From Methylorubrum populi (lineage in GTDB: Bacteria > Pseudomonadota > Alphaproteobacteria > Rhizobiales > Beijerinckiaceae): DNA of 64,000 nucleotides. The stretch covers positions 4,426,501-4,490,500 of the forward strand of contig NZ_AP014809.1 of assembly GCF_002355515.1 (NCBI RefSeq), written 5' to 3'. Shown here in pieces: positions 52,556 through 61,960 of the stretch (positions are counted from its first letter, which is position 1; each line of letters starts with the position of its first letter). The notes under the pieces are model-generated. The model saw only the letters and a list, made by a program, of their open reading frames with translations, had not been told where the DNA came from and searched no databases. Both the position numbers and the translations under genes were made by a program.

Positions 52556-52783
52556 GTGACCACGACGATCGACTCGGACCAGAAGCTCCACCTCGTGTTC
52601 GGCGGTGAGCTGGAGGATGTCTCGGGCGTGCGCTTCCGGGACATCAAGGATCTCGACATCGTCGGCATCTTTCCCGACTACGCCTCGGCCCAGACCGCGT
52701 GGCGCGCCAAGGCGCAGGCGACCGTCGACAGCGCGCAGACCCGCTACTTCATCGTCCATCTGCACCGCCTGCTCGAACCGTGA
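52556..52783 (+). CDS. DUF4170-family small protein
   Basis: 75 residues from GTG 52556, preceded by AGGAGAGGC. The sequence LHLVFGGELEDVSGVRFRDI, LDIVGIFPDYASAQTAWRAKAQ and TRYFIVHLHRLLEP follows the alphaproteobacterial DUF4170 family closely. Function unknown. It lies between xseA and prs. Confidence 0.88.
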   Translation: MTTTIDSDQKLHLVFGGELEDVSGVRFRDIKDLDIVGIFPDYASAQTAWRAKAQATVDSAQTRYFIVHLHRLLEP

Positions 52784-52936
52784 TCGCGGTTGAGCGGGGC
52801 CGGATCCATGAAACCATTGTGACGGCAGGGTGTCGCTGGTATGAGCCGCGCGGCCGGATGCTTGTGCGGTCTCGGACGTAATCGTTTCGCGTAGCGTCCC
52901 GCGAATGACTGAAGAGTGAGCCGAGAGACGCCCGGC

Positions 52937-53881
<945 letters not shown>

Positions 53882-53896
53882 TCGAAGTCCGGGTTT

Positions 53897-53990
53897 CCAA
53901 AGGGATCATCCCTTTGGCGGGGCGCCGGGGTGGAACCCCGGTCTTCCTCCAGGGCTCCGCCCTGAACCCGCGAAAGGGCTTGCCCTTTCG
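53897..53990. repeat. Palindromic intergenic repeat, copy 2, with four hairpins
   Basis: Four successive stems: CCAAAGGG/CCCTTTGG (53897-53917), CCGGGG/CCCCGG, CAGGGC/GCCCTG (53950-53964) and CGAAAGGGC/GCCCTTTCG (53971-53990). It belongs to the same family as 21523-21570 and 63612-63660. It lies between convergent prs and GreA/GreB-family genes and may terminate both. Confidence 0.75.
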
Positions 53991-54007
53991 AAACCCCTGA
54001 CTTTCGC

Positions 54008-54472
54008 TCAGCGGATCTCGGCGATCTCGAATTCGTGGTCGTTCACCGTGACGGTGTCGCCGACGCCCTTGCCGGTGAGCGCGCGGGCGAGCGGCGCGAC
54101 GTAGGAGATCGAGCCGGCCGACGGGTCGGCCTCGTCCTCGCCGACGATGCGGAAGGTCTGGCGCGTGTCGTCCTCGCGCAGCACGGTGACGGTCGCACCG
54201 AAGCGCACCACGTCCCCCTCGAACGCCTCAACGAGCTGCGCCGAGTTCTTGCGCGCGCTCCAGTAGCGCAGGTCGCGCGAGAGGCGGGCATGGTCCGCCT
54301 TGTCCTGCTGCGGCGAGAGGCCCGACAGCTCCGTCTCCAGCCGCGCCACCTCGGCCTCGATCTGCGCGAGGCCTTCCGGCGTCACGAAGTTGGTGTGGGA
54401 GGAAATCGGGCGGTCAGGAAGATCCTCGAAGGCTTCTCCGCCTTCCGGCTCACGGACGAATGCTCTGCTCAT
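54008..54472 (-). CDS. GreA/GreB-family transcription elongation factor
   Basis: 154 residues. N-terminal coiled coil (NFVTPEGLAQIEAEVARLETELSGL, about 28-75) and C-terminal FKBP-like domain (VRFGATVTVLREDD.RQTFRIVGEDEADPSAGSISYVAPLARALTGKGVGDTVTV). Members bind the RNA polymerase secondary channel and stimulate cleavage of backtracked RNA. The acidic tip residues are partly shifted, and sequence alone does not decide between GreA, GreB or a Rnk-like paralogue. Confidence 0.85.
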   Translation of the reverse strand: MSRAFVREPEGGEAFEDLPDRPISSHTNFVTPEGLAQIEAEVARLETELSGLSPQQDKADHARLSRDLRYWSARKNSAQLVEAFEGDVVRFGATVTVLREDDTRQTFRIVGEDEADPSAGSISYVAPLARALTGKGVGDTVTVNDHEFEIAEIR

Positions 54473-54526
54473 AAGATACGCAATGCCTAAGCCTGCACCG
54501 GGGTTCCCGCGTGCCGGGATGCCGGC

Positions 54527-55513
54527 TCAGCCGATCGCGACGACCGTGCGGCCCCGCACCTGCCCCTCGAGCAGGGTCTCAGCGAGGCCGCCGGCCTCCT
54601 CCAGGGACACCGTCCGCGTCATCCGCCGCAGGAGATCGCGGTCGAGGTCGCGCGAGAGGCGGGCCCAGGCCTCGCGGCGCGGCCCCTGCGGGGTCGTCAC
54701 GCTGTTGATGCCGATGAGGGAGACGCCGCGCAGGATGAAGGGCGCGACGGAACTCGGCAGATCCATGCCGCCGGCATTGCCGCAGGCGGCGATCGCCCCG
54801 CCGCCCCGGGTCATCGACAGGGCATTGGCCAGCACCTTTCCACCGACCGCATCGATCCCGGCAGCCCAGCGCTCCTTGGCCAGCGGACGCGGCTCGCCCG
54901 CGAGCGCCTCGCGCTCCAGGATCTCGGCCGCGCCGAGGCTCTTCAGGTAGTCGGCCTCGCCGGCGCGCCCGGTCGCGGCGATCACGTGCCAGCCGGCGCG
55001 CTTGAGGAGCGCCACCGCCACCGAGCCGACGCCGCCGGAGGCGCCCGTCACCAGGGCCGGCCCGTCTTCGGGCGTAAGCCCGTGCCGTTCCAGAGCGAGA
55101 ACCGAGAGCATCGCCGTGTAGCCGGCCGTGCCGATCGCCATCGCCTCGGCCGGGCTCAGCCCCTCGGGGAGGGGCACCAGCCAGTCGCCTCGCAGGCGGG
55201 CGCGCTCGGCCAACCCGCCGAGATGGGTCTCGCCCACCCCCCAGCCGGTGAGCACCACCGCGTCGCCGGGCTTGTGATCGGGATGGTCGGAAGCCTCGAC
55301 GGTGCCGGCGAAGTCGATGCCGGGGATCATGGGAAAGCGCCGCACCACCGGCATCCGGCCGGTCATGGCGAGCCCGTCCTTGTAGTTCAGGCCCGAATGG
55401 GAGACGCGCACGGTGACGTCGCCGTCCATCAGGTCGGCCTCGTCGAACTCGCGCAGGGCGAGGCTCTGACCGGCCTCGCCCTTCTCGATCACCCAGGCTC
55501 TGAACGCCGCCAT
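54527..55513 (-). CDS. acuI: Acrylyl-CoA reductase-type MDR oxidoreductase (AcuI/YhdH)
   Basis: 328 residues from ATG 55513, preceded by GGAGCAGGTC. MDR features of the YhdH/AcuI group: NYKDGLAMTG, IPGIDFAGTV, GWGVGETHLGGLAE, AMAIGTAGYTAMLSVLALE, TGASGGVGSVAVALLK as NADPH site, and the C-terminal RRMTRTVSLEEA. AcuI reduces acryloyl-CoA to propionyl-CoA with NADPH. No zinc ligands, as expected. The specific AcuI name is likely but not proven. Confidence 0.8.
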   Translation of the reverse strand: MAAFRAWVIEKGEAGQSLALREFDEADLMDGDVTVRVSHSGLNYKDGLAMTGRMPVVRRFPMIPGIDFAGTVEASDHPDHKPGDAVVLTGWGVGETHLGGLAERARLRGDWLVPLPEGLSPAEAMAIGTAGYTAMLSVLALERHGLTPEDGPALVTGASGGVGSVAVALLKRAGWHVIAATGRAGEADYLKSLGAAEILEREALAGEPRPLAKERWAAGIDAVGGKVLANALSMTRGGGAIAACGNAGGMDLPSSVAPFILRGVSLIGINSVTTPQGPRREAWARLSRDLDRDLLRRMTRTVSLEEAGGLAETLLEGQVRGRTVVAIG

Positions 55514-55603
55514 GACCTGCTCCATCCCTCTCGCGCCGGGGAGAGAGCTACGGCGGCCCCGCCTCGAATCAAGGCCGCAGGCGCGGGCGGCGGCAAGCGC
55601 GTC

Positions 55604-56227
55604 TCAATACCCGTCGTAGATGCTGCCCCGCGAGAAGCCGAGGCCCACCGCGATATCCGCGGAGGAGGCGCCGGCAAGGCCGAAGGCGTCCGGGATCGAA
55701 CCGACCCCGAGGGGGCCGTAGCCGGACGCGGCGCCGACATCCGGTCCGGCCACGGGGGCCGCGGCCGGCACCCAGGCGGCGCGAGCGGGCTGAACCAGAA
55801 CGCGGCGCTGCGTGGTGGCGTAGACCGGCGGCAAGGTCTCCGGGATCGCCTCCGGCGGGCGCACCAGCACGCGGCGGGTCTGCACCGCGTAGCGCGGCGG
55901 CGTGGTGACCCAGCAGCCGACGAGCTGGCCGTAGGCGTCGTACCGGGTCTCCCAGCGGCGCCCGCCGGGGGCGACCAGCACCCGCTCGGATACCGTGTCG
56001 TAGACCGGCGGCGTCGTGCGGTAGACGGTGCGCGGCGGCTGGACCAGCACCCGCTCCGAGACGGTGTCGTAGACCGGCGGCGTCACGACGCGGCGATAGC
56101 ACTCGGCGCTGACGCAAGCCCCCCCGGCCTGCGCGGGCACGGCAAGGACGACGGCCGAGGCAAAGATCGGGACGGCCGCGAGAGCAAGGGAGGGAAAGAG
56201 GCTCGGTCGGAGCAGGGGGGCGGCCAT
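55604..56227 (-). CDS. Secreted protein with four PPVYDTVSERVLV-type repeats
   Basis: 207 residues from ATG 56227. Signal peptide about 1-35 (SLALAAVPIFASAVVLAVPAQA-GG). Repeats: TPPVYDTVSERVLVQPP, TPPVYDTVSERVLVAPG, TPPRYAVQTRRVLVRPP and LPPVYATTQRRVLVQPA, covering about residues 47-152. The first two are almost identical. The C-terminal part is Gly/Ser/Ala-rich. Two Cys near the start of the mature protein may form a disulfide. Similar repeat proteins occur in rhizobial relatives, but the function is unknown. Confidence 0.75.
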   Translation of the reverse strand: MAAPLLRPSLFPSLALAAVPIFASAVVLAVPAQAGGACVSAECYRRVVTPPVYDTVSERVLVQPPRTVYRTTPPVYDTVSERVLVAPGGRRWETRYDAYGQLVGCWVTTPPRYAVQTRRVLVRPPEAIPETLPPVYATTQRRVLVQPARAAWVPAAAPVAGPDVGAASGYGPLGVGSIPDAFGLAGASSADIAVGLGFSRGSIYDGY

Positions 56228-56737
56228 GGAACAACCTCGGGACACGACGCGACGTCAGGGCGATCTCGGCACCGCGGCGAGCCCCGTCCGGAGCGTTCCG
56301 CGCTGTGCCATTCGACGTGCAGATAGCGGCCAAGGTTGCCTGCCGGACAAGTTCAATTGTCGAAGACAGTAAAATTAACCAACGACTAAGACTACGCAGA
56401 TCTGAACGCGTCGGATCGACTTGGAATGTCGTCCCTCGGGCGAAGCCGGACGGGTCGCAGCGGCGCCGGGGAGCCCAGGCGGGGGCGCAAGGGAGGCGTT
56501 GCCGAAATGCCCTCCGCGCCGCGCAGAGGCTGCGAAGGGGAGGGCGGGCGGAAGGGCGTGCTTGTCAGCCCCTCGGCCAGGGGCTAGAGCGCTTCCAAAT
56601 CGGGCGGCGGCGGCGCCCGGATCGCATGACACCGCCGCACCAGGGGATCGCATCCGCGCCGAGACAGCGGGTGGCGGGCCGGCCGAGAGGCACGCCCGAC
56701 CCCGCGAGGACAAGCGGATCTAAGGACCGAACGGCCC
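56228..56737. other. Divergent intergenic region upstream of fdxA
   Basis: 510 bp with no supported gene. AT-richer segment at about 56330-56410 (CAGTAAAATTAACCAACG) may hold the promoters. The remainder is GC-rich without a recognisable motif. Confidence 0.4.
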
Positions 56738-57076
56738 ATGACCTACGTCGTCACCGACAACTGCATCAAGTGCAAGTACATGGACTGCGTCGAGGTGTGC
56801 CCCGTGGATTGCTTCTACGAGGGCGAGAACATGCTCGTCATCCATCCCGACGAATGCATCGATTGCGGCGTGTGCGAGCCGGAATGCCCCGCCGAGGCGA
56901 TCAAGCCCGACACCGAGGGCAACCTCGAGAGCTGGCTGAAGCTCAACGCCGACTACGCCAAGACCTGGCCCAACATCACCCAGAAGAAGGACGCCCCCGC
57001 CGACGCCAAGCAGTGGGACGGGGTGAGCGGCAAGCTGGAGGCGCATTTCTCGCCCAATCCCGGCTCCGGCGACTGA
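56738..57076 (+). CDS. fdxA: 7Fe ferredoxin FdxA
   Basis: 112 residues, ATG preceded by AAGGACCG. Cys9, Cys17 and Cys50 fit the [3Fe-4S] cluster and Cys21, Cys40, Cys43 and Cys46 the [4Fe-4S] cluster, as in Azotobacter FdI; Cys12 and Cys25 are extra, as in that family. The C-terminal 50 residues match the usual long extension ([18 protein letters not shown]). Small cytoplasmic electron carrier. The fdxA-carD order is conserved in alphaproteobacteria. Confidence 0.95.
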   Translation: MTYVVTDNCIKCKYMDCVEVCPVDCFYEGENMLVIHPDECIDCGVCEPECPAEAIKPDTEGNLESWLKLNADYAKTWPNITQKKDAPADAKQWDGVSGKLEAHFSPNPGSGD

Positions 57077-57578
57077 CCGCCGCCGTGAGGCGGGGACGCC
57101 CTGCGGCGTGAAGCGGCCTCTCGCCGCAGGCCGCAGTCCGTTTCGGATCTCCGAACGCGCCCCGTCCTCCCTCGGAAGATCCGCCGGAGGCCCCGGCGAC
57201 GCTCTTTCCGAGCCGTGCAAAACCTTCGATCCTCCCATGCGGAGACGCGTTCGCGCGCCGGCAATCCTTTGATTCGCCGGCCCGTTCGTGTTACATGAGG
57301 GCTCGCCGTCGCTCACGCCCGATGCGCCCCTCCTTTCATCGCCCGCAAGGCGAGTTCCATCTTTCTGGAAAAGAGGTTGGCTGCGATCGACCGCCGGAAG
57401 CATTTTGCTCCCGGCGCGTTCTTTCGTGTGGTGGGAGCAACGCGAAAGCCCGGGAACCGGCCGGCGCCTCAAAGGCGCGCTGCCGGACAGGGGCATGCGC
57501 CGGGTGTCCCGCCCCGGAGGTGACGAGCGTGCGGGCGTGGACGCGCCCCGCGTGGATGACAGTGGAGGCTCATTCCGC
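57077..57578. other. Intergenic region between fdxA and carD
   Basis: 502 bp. Short open frames run through it, including one in frame with carD, but they lack similarity and the carD start at 57579 is well defined. It probably contains the carD promoter and a long leader; no structured RNA was recognised. Confidence 0.4.
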
Positions 57579-58169
57579 ATGACCACAGCCAAGAAGACGA
57601 CGGCAGCAGGCCGCCAAGGCTTCAAGACCGGCGAGGCGGTCGTGTATCCGGCGCACGGCGTCGGGCGGATCACCGCGATCGAGGAGCAGGAGATCGCCGG
57701 CTACAAGCTCGAGCTGTTCGTCGTCTCGTTCGAGAAGGACAAGATGGTCCTGCGCGTGCCCACCGCGAAGGCCAACAGCGTCGGCATGCGCAAGCTCGCC
57801 GAGCCCGAACTCGTCAAGAAGGCCCTCGACGTGCTGACCGGCCGCGCCCGCATCAAGCGGACGATGTGGTCGCGCCGCGCCCAGGAATACGAGGCCAAGA
57901 TCAATTCCGGCGACCTGATCTCGGTGACGGAGGTCGTGCGCGACCTCTACCGCTCCGAGGCCCAGCCCGAGCAGTCCTACAGCGAGCGCCAGCTCTACGA
58001 GGCCGCCCTCGACCGCGTCGTGCGCGAGATCTCCTCGGTCAACCGGATCACCGAGACCGAGGCGCTCAAGCTGATCGAGCAGAGCCTCGCCAAGTCGCCG
58101 CGCCGCGCCAAGGCCGACGCCGAGGCGGAAGCCGAGGGCGACGACGACGTGCAGGAGGAGGCTGCCTGA
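57579..58169 (+). CDS. CarD-family transcription regulator
   Basis: 196 residues from ATG 57579, with GGAGG 11 nt upstream. The RNA-polymerase-interacting Tudor-like domain is at about 13-75 (FKTGEAVVYPAHGVGRITAIEEQEIAGYKLELFVVSF) and the C-terminal helical DNA-binding region at about 80-170. CarD proteins bind the polymerase beta subunit and stabilise open complexes, often at rRNA and stress promoters. The acidic/Ala tail is typical. A clear terminator follows at 58224-58252. Confidence 0.93.
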   Translation: MTTAKKTTAAGRQGFKTGEAVVYPAHGVGRITAIEEQEIAGYKLELFVVSFEKDKMVLRVPTAKANSVGMRKLAEPELVKKALDVLTGRARIKRTMWSRRAQEYEAKINSGDLISVTEVVRDLYRSEAQPEQSYSERQLYEAALDRVVREISSVNRITETEALKLIEQSLAKSPRRAKADAEAEAEGDDDVQEEAA

Positions 58170-58223
58170 GAGGGCGCCTGCCGGCGAATCGCGACGCTGC
58201 ACGGCTCGCATTTGTTAACCAGA

Positions 58224-58252
58224 GGGCTCGGCGCCACGCCGGGCCCTTTTTT
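58224..58252 (+). terminator. Rho-independent terminator after carD
   Basis: GGGCTCGGCG (58224-58233), loop CCA, CGCCGGGCCC (58237-58246), then TTTTTT. One G-T pair in a 10-bp stem. A classic intrinsic terminator 55 bp past the carD stop. Confidence 0.9.
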
Positions 58253-58412
58253 CATGCGCCGCCCGCATCCCTCTTGATCATTTCCTCTCCGACGCCACGC
58301 GCCCGCAGGGAACAAGCGTCGCACGGATGTGTTGTGCCTCTGCCACGGATGGCTTGCCCCCACGGCCTCGCCCGGCGTTTCGCCGACCAGGAGGCGCGAG
58401 AGGGCTGATCCG

Positions 58413-58439
58413 GAACGCTCGAACCAAGAACGCTCGAAC
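58413..58439 (+). repeat. 12-bp direct repeat just before rpoH
   Basis: GAACGCTCGAAC occurs at 58413-58424 and again at 58428-58439, a 15-bp period, ending 13 bp before the rpoH start codon. It could be an operator or an RNA leader feature. The first copy is within GGAAC, reminiscent of an ECF -35 box, but no matching -10 follows. Confidence 0.5.
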
Positions 58440-58452
58440 GAGAGAGGCGGGG

Positions 58453-59325
58453 ATGGCAGAGATCGCGGGGATGCGGCGTCAGTTCATTCGAACAGCGATG
58501 GAGGCGCCGTTCCTTGCGAGGGAAGAAGAACGCGGGTTGGCGGTGGCCTGGAAGGAGGCGCGCGACGAGCGCGCCCTGCACCGGCTGATCTCAGCGCATA
58601 TGCGCCTCGTGATCGCGCTCGCCGGCCGCTTCCGCCATTACGGGCTGCCGATGGCAGACCTCGTGCAGGAGGGCCATGTCGGCCTGATGGAGGCGGCGGC
58701 CCGCTTCGAGCCGGAGCGGGAGGTCCGCTTCTCGACCTACGCCACGTGGTGGATCCGCGCCTCGATCCAAGACTACATCCTGCGCAACTGGTCGATCGTG
58801 CGCGGCGGAACGAGTTCCGCGCAGAAGGCGCTGTTCTTCAATCTGCGCCGCCTGCGCGCCCGGCTGATGCAATCGACCGAGGAGCAGGTCGGCTCCGAGA
58901 TCCACGGGCGGATCGCCAGCGCCATCGGCGTCTCCCGCGAGGACGTGGCGCTGATGGATGCCCGCCTGTCCGGCCCGGACATGTCGCTCAATGCCCCCGT
59001 GGGCGAGGAGAGCGAGGCCTCCTCCGAGCGGATGGACTTCCTCGTCGACAACGCCGCCCTGCCCGACGAGACGGTCTCCGCCCTGGTCGATGGCGAGCGC
59101 CGTCTGGTCTGGCTGCGGCAGGCGCTGACGGTGCTGTCGGAGCGCGAACTGCGCATCCTGCGGGAGCGCCGGCTGGCCGAGGATCAGGCGACCCTCGAAG
59201 CGCTGGGCCACCGCCTCGGCATCTCGAAGGAGCGCGTCCGCCAGATCGAGAACCGGGCCCTGGAGAAGCTGCGCCGGGCGCTCGCCGAGAAGTTCCCGCA
59301 GGCCCCGAGCAGCGTCTACGCCTGA
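58453..59325 (+). CDS. rpoH: RNA polymerase sigma-32-type factor RpoH
   Basis: 290 residues from ATG 58453. Region 1.2/2 is clear: LVIALAGRFRHYGLPMADLVQEGHVGLMEAAARFEPEREVRFSTYATWWIRASIQDYILRNWSIVR; the QKALFFNLRRLR segment is the RpoH box. Region 4 contains LSERELRILRERRLAEDQATLEALGHRLGISKERVRQIENRALEKLRRAL. It directs heat-shock or stress gene transcription. Alphaproteobacteria often have several copies; the fdxA-carD-rpoH order suggests the RpoH2 type. Confidence 0.93.
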   Translation: MAEIAGMRRQFIRTAMEAPFLAREEERGLAVAWKEARDERALHRLISAHMRLVIALAGRFRHYGLPMADLVQEGHVGLMEAAARFEPEREVRFSTYATWWIRASIQDYILRNWSIVRGGTSSAQKALFFNLRRLRARLMQSTEEQVGSEIHGRIASAIGVSREDVALMDARLSGPDMSLNAPVGEESEASSERMDFLVDNAALPDETVSALVDGERRLVWLRQALTVLSERELRILRERRLAEDQATLEALGHRLGISKERVRQIENRALEKLRRALAEKFPQAPSSVYA

Positions 59326-59347
59326 CCGTCCGACCGCGCCGAATGCG

Positions 59348-59374
59348 AAGGGCGACGCCACCGCGTCGCCCTTT
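59348..59374 (+). terminator. Hairpin terminator after rpoH
   Basis: AAGGGCGACGC (59348-59358) and GCGTCGCCCTT (59363-59373) form an 11-bp perfect stem with loop CACC, followed by TTCC. Short U-run, so moderate strength; it lies between convergent rpoH and the LysR gene. Confidence 0.7.
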
Positions 59375-59410
59375 CCGCGTCCGAGGCTTGGCCTGCAGAT
59401 TCGATCGCCT

Positions 59411-60379
59411 TCAGGGCGACAGGTGGCCCGCTCGGCGGACCGGCCGACGCGTATCGCCCGAGACGCTGGCCAGCGCGGCGCCGAGGCGCTTCGTGGCGAA
59501 ATCGATGAAGCTGCGCGCCCTCGCCGGCATGAGGCGCGAGGTCGTGACGAAGTAGACCGGCGTTGCCGGCAGGTTCCAATCCGGCAGGACACGCTGGAGG
59601 CGCCCGGCGGAGAGATCGTCGTCGACGTTGATGACGTTGGCCCGGGTCAGCCCCTGTCCCGCCACGGCGAAGCGCCGGGCAAGGCTCAGCGAGTTGCAGG
59701 ATAGGGGACCGCCCACGGTGATCGGGACGGATTCGCCCCCGCGATTGAGCGTCCAAGTGGCGGAGGTGCCCTGCATCGGCAGGATGAATTGATGCTTCTC
59801 GAGATCGATGGGCGCCACGGGCGTACCGCGCTCGGCGAGGTAGGCGGGAGATCCGAAGATTCCGTTCTCGACCTCGGCAACCTTGCGCACGATCAGCGAC
59901 TTCTCGTGAGGCTCCTCGATGGCGACGGCGAGATCGTAACTATCGCCGACCAGATCGACGGGCGCCGGCTTGAGATCGACATGGACGTGGATGTGCTCGT
60001 GGAGGGCAGAAAACTCCGTGATCACGCTCGACAGATGGCGCAGCACCCAGAAATCCGGCGGCGCGGCGATCTTGAGAAAACCGCTCGGCCCCCTGGCCAC
60101 GGCCATCATGTCGTCGAAGGTCCGCTGCGCCTCATCAACCAGACGGGAGATCTGCGCGAGGTAGGCTTCGCCGTAGGAGGTCAACGCCAGCTTGCGGGTG
60201 GTGCGATCCAGGAGCCGCAGTCCCACCACCGATTCAAACATGGTAATTCGACGTGACAGGGAAGAAATCGGCATCCCCAATGCCACTGCCGCCTGACTAA
60301 AGCTTTTTCTTCGTGCAACCTCAACGAAGAGAGCCATGTCGCGCAGCAGTTGAGTATGCGGCATCTTTGCGCGGTCCAT
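59411..60379 (-). CDS. LysR-family transcription regulator
   Basis: 322 residues from ATG 60379; ATG 60364 (MPHTQLLRDMALF) is an alternative. The N-terminal HTH is typical: ALFVEVARRKSFSQAAVALGMPISSLSRRITMFESVVGLRLLDRTTRKLALTSYG (about 15-70), followed by the effector-binding domain. It belongs to the group with RRI..LE..VGLRLLDRTTR. The target is unknown since no divergent gene is adjacent. A perfect inverted repeat sits directly before the start codon (60381-60397) and may be used for autoregulation. Confidence 0.9.
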   Translation of the reverse strand: MDRAKMPHTQLLRDMALFVEVARRKSFSQAAVALGMPISSLSRRITMFESVVGLRLLDRTTRKLALTSYGEAYLAQISRLVDEAQRTFDDMMAVARGPSGFLKIAAPPDFWVLRHLSSVITEFSALHEHIHVHVDLKPAPVDLVGDSYDLAVAIEEPHEKSLIVRKVAEVENGIFGSPAYLAERGTPVAPIDLEKHQFILPMQGTSATWTLNRGGESVPITVGGPLSCNSLSLARRFAVAGQGLTRANVINVDDDLSAGRLQRVLPDWNLPATPVYFVTTSRLMPARARSFIDFATKRLGAALASVSGDTRRPVRRAGHLSP

Positions 60380-60380
60380 C

Positions 60381-60397
60381 CAGTCATTACGTGACTG
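60381..60397. promoter_or_regulatory. Inverted repeat before the LysR gene, possible operator
   Basis: CAGTCA-TTACG-TGACTG is a perfect 6-5-6 inverted repeat one base upstream of the LysR start codon. LysR proteins often bind such dyads near their own promoters. Its closeness to the start codon would suit repression or a leaderless arrangement. Confidence 0.4.
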
Positions 60398-60993
60398 CGT
60401 GCCCGGCCGCTGAACGGAAGCCACGCACAACCCTCCTAGTCGTCTATCACATGGGTTTCGAACCACAGCGAGCATAGCAGCGTTCGCTTGGAAAAATAGC
60501 TTCGCAAAATGGAACAATCGCTGCGGACCCTTCGCCTGCGTGTGGCGGGACCGCCGTCGGCAAACGGAGCCGTAACGGAACACGGCAGGACGGCGATCAA
60601 GGATCTCCGGTCGCACTCGGCCCATGACGAGGCCGGTCCGGCTCTGCCAGAGCCAGTCTTGGGACGTGACCGCGTCCGTCATGGCTCGTCCCTCGTTCGA
60701 CAGGGCCCCGTGCGAGACACGACGCCGGAGCCTGCAGACATTGGCGCATCTGGTCGGCCGGACGGGGGCAGGCACCTCGTGCATCTCGCCCTCGGATGGC
60801 CCACTCCGCTGACGCGCCTCAAACCGAAGTCGCGTATTTTTTGAAAGACGTGTCTTTCCATAAGCTTAGCTTCGTCTTGCAGAGCGAAATGGCTGCCCTG
60901 GCCCGAAAGAAGCGTCACGAAAGACGGCGACCCGCTTGCGACCGCGAAAAGTGCCGGCTATAAGCCCGCTCGCCGGCCCTCGGGGGGCGGCAT
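60398..60993. other. Intergenic region between the LysR gene and the tRNAs
   Basis: 596 bp. Open frames continue through part of it without recognisable similarity. A palindrome GAAAGAC-GT-GTCTTTC lies at about 60843-60858 next to a T-run (60836-60842), and the tRNA promoter must be in the last 100 bp. Nothing else is seen. Confidence 0.4.
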
Positions 60994-61070
60994 CGGAGTG
61001 TAGCGCAGTCTGGTAGCGCACCACGTTCGGGACGTGGGGGTCGCAGGTTCAAATCCTGCCACTCCGACCA
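60994..61070 (+). tRNA. tRNA-Pro (CGG)
   Basis: 77 nt with encoded CCA. Acceptor stem CGGAGTG/CACTCCG, D-loop TAGCGCAGTCTGGTAGCGCA, anticodon stem-loop CCACGTTCGGGACGTGG with anticodon CGG, and T-loop GGTTCAAATCC. Reads CCG codons, which are frequent in this GC-rich genome. Confidence 0.96.
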
Positions 61071-61115
61071 AGCAAGAAGAGAAGCGCCTAGAAAGGCGCC
61101 GAGAGTTAAAAAAGG

Positions 61116-61192
61116 GCGCCCGTAGCTCAGCTGGATAGAGCACCAGACTACGAATCTGGGGGTCAGAGGTTCGAATCCTTTCGGGCGCGCCA
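61116..61192 (+). tRNA. tRNA-Arg (ACG)
   Basis: 77 nt with encoded CCA. Acceptor stem GCGCCCG/CGGGCGC, D-loop TAGCTCAGCTGGATAGAGCA, anticodon loop CTACGAA with anticodon ACG, T-loop GGTTCGAATCC. A34 is the TadA substrate. The integrase remnant 77 bp downstream suggests that this tRNA served as an attachment site; I did not find a second copy of its 3' end. Confidence 0.96.
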
Positions 61193-61269
61193 TTCATCTC
61201 CCAAGCCATCGCTTGCTGGGAAGTTCAGCTAAAATCAGCACCTTAGACTGCCGACCATACAAACGGGCC

Positions 61270-61958
61270 ATGGTGCTGATGTCGTATCTCATCCGTGATG
61301 GGCTGGGCACGTACGACTTCCGCAGTCTACTCCGCCGCCCAGCTCACAGCGCGGCCCAACACTCGCAGAGGCCTGCGAGGCTTGGAAGGCAGGCAGCGGC
61401 GCAAGGGGCAGCCGCAAGTCCAGCGGGCAAACCTTGCTCGAAGCCGAACGCTCTGTTCGCCGCCTCAAGGAATGGCACGGAGACATCCGCCTGGGCGATC
61501 TCACGCGGGAGAAGGCGAGGGAGTTCAAGGATGCCCTTGCTCGAGTGCCGACACGCCTCCCTGCGGATCTCCGCCGGCTGCCGATGCGGGACCTCCTGAA
61601 GCAGGAGCTCAAGGGCTACCCGACGCAACACGCCGCCCCGATCAACAAGACGCTGAACATCCTGTCCGCCATCGTCAGCCACGCTGAGGCCGCCAGAAGC
61701 CTCGACACGGTGCCGGCCTTCAAGAACCCGTTCGGCGGCAAGGGCATCAAGCTGGTGGTGGATGCGAGGGCGGCGGATGAGCGGCAACCCTTCAGCGCGG
61801 CCGACCTCAAGGCCACTTTCAGCACGGGGGTCTATCGCAGTGGCGAGCGGCCCCGCGGAGCGCGAGGGGAGGCTGCCTTCTGGCTATCGCTGACGGCTCT
61901 CCTGTCCGGCGCACGGCAAGGCGAGCTGGCGCCGCTCCGCGTGATGGACGTGGCGTGA
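61270..61958 (+). pseudogene. Broken tyrosine-recombinase integrase next to tRNA-Arg
   Basis: The N-terminal start is in one frame (MVLMSYLIRDGLGTYDFR, from 61270), resembling the short N-terminal domain of phage/ICE integrases. From about 61350 the frame shifts: GPTLAEACEAWKAGSG...LLEAERSVRRLKEWHGDIRLGDLTREKAREF, continuing as the core-binding domain to 61958. It ends in LLSGARQGELAPLRVMDV, the box I region with the first catalytic arginine; the rest of the catalytic domain (His, Arg, Tyr) is missing, replaced by an IS21 fragment. It is non-functional and marks a former integrative element at the tRNA. Confidence 0.8.
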
Positions 61959-61960
61959 CC

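Noticed and set aside
61085..61100. Hairpin GCGCCT-AGAA-AGGCGC between the two tRNAs as a terminator
   Set aside because: Short stem, no T-run, and the two tRNAs are close enough to be co-transcribed; more likely a processing feature or chance.
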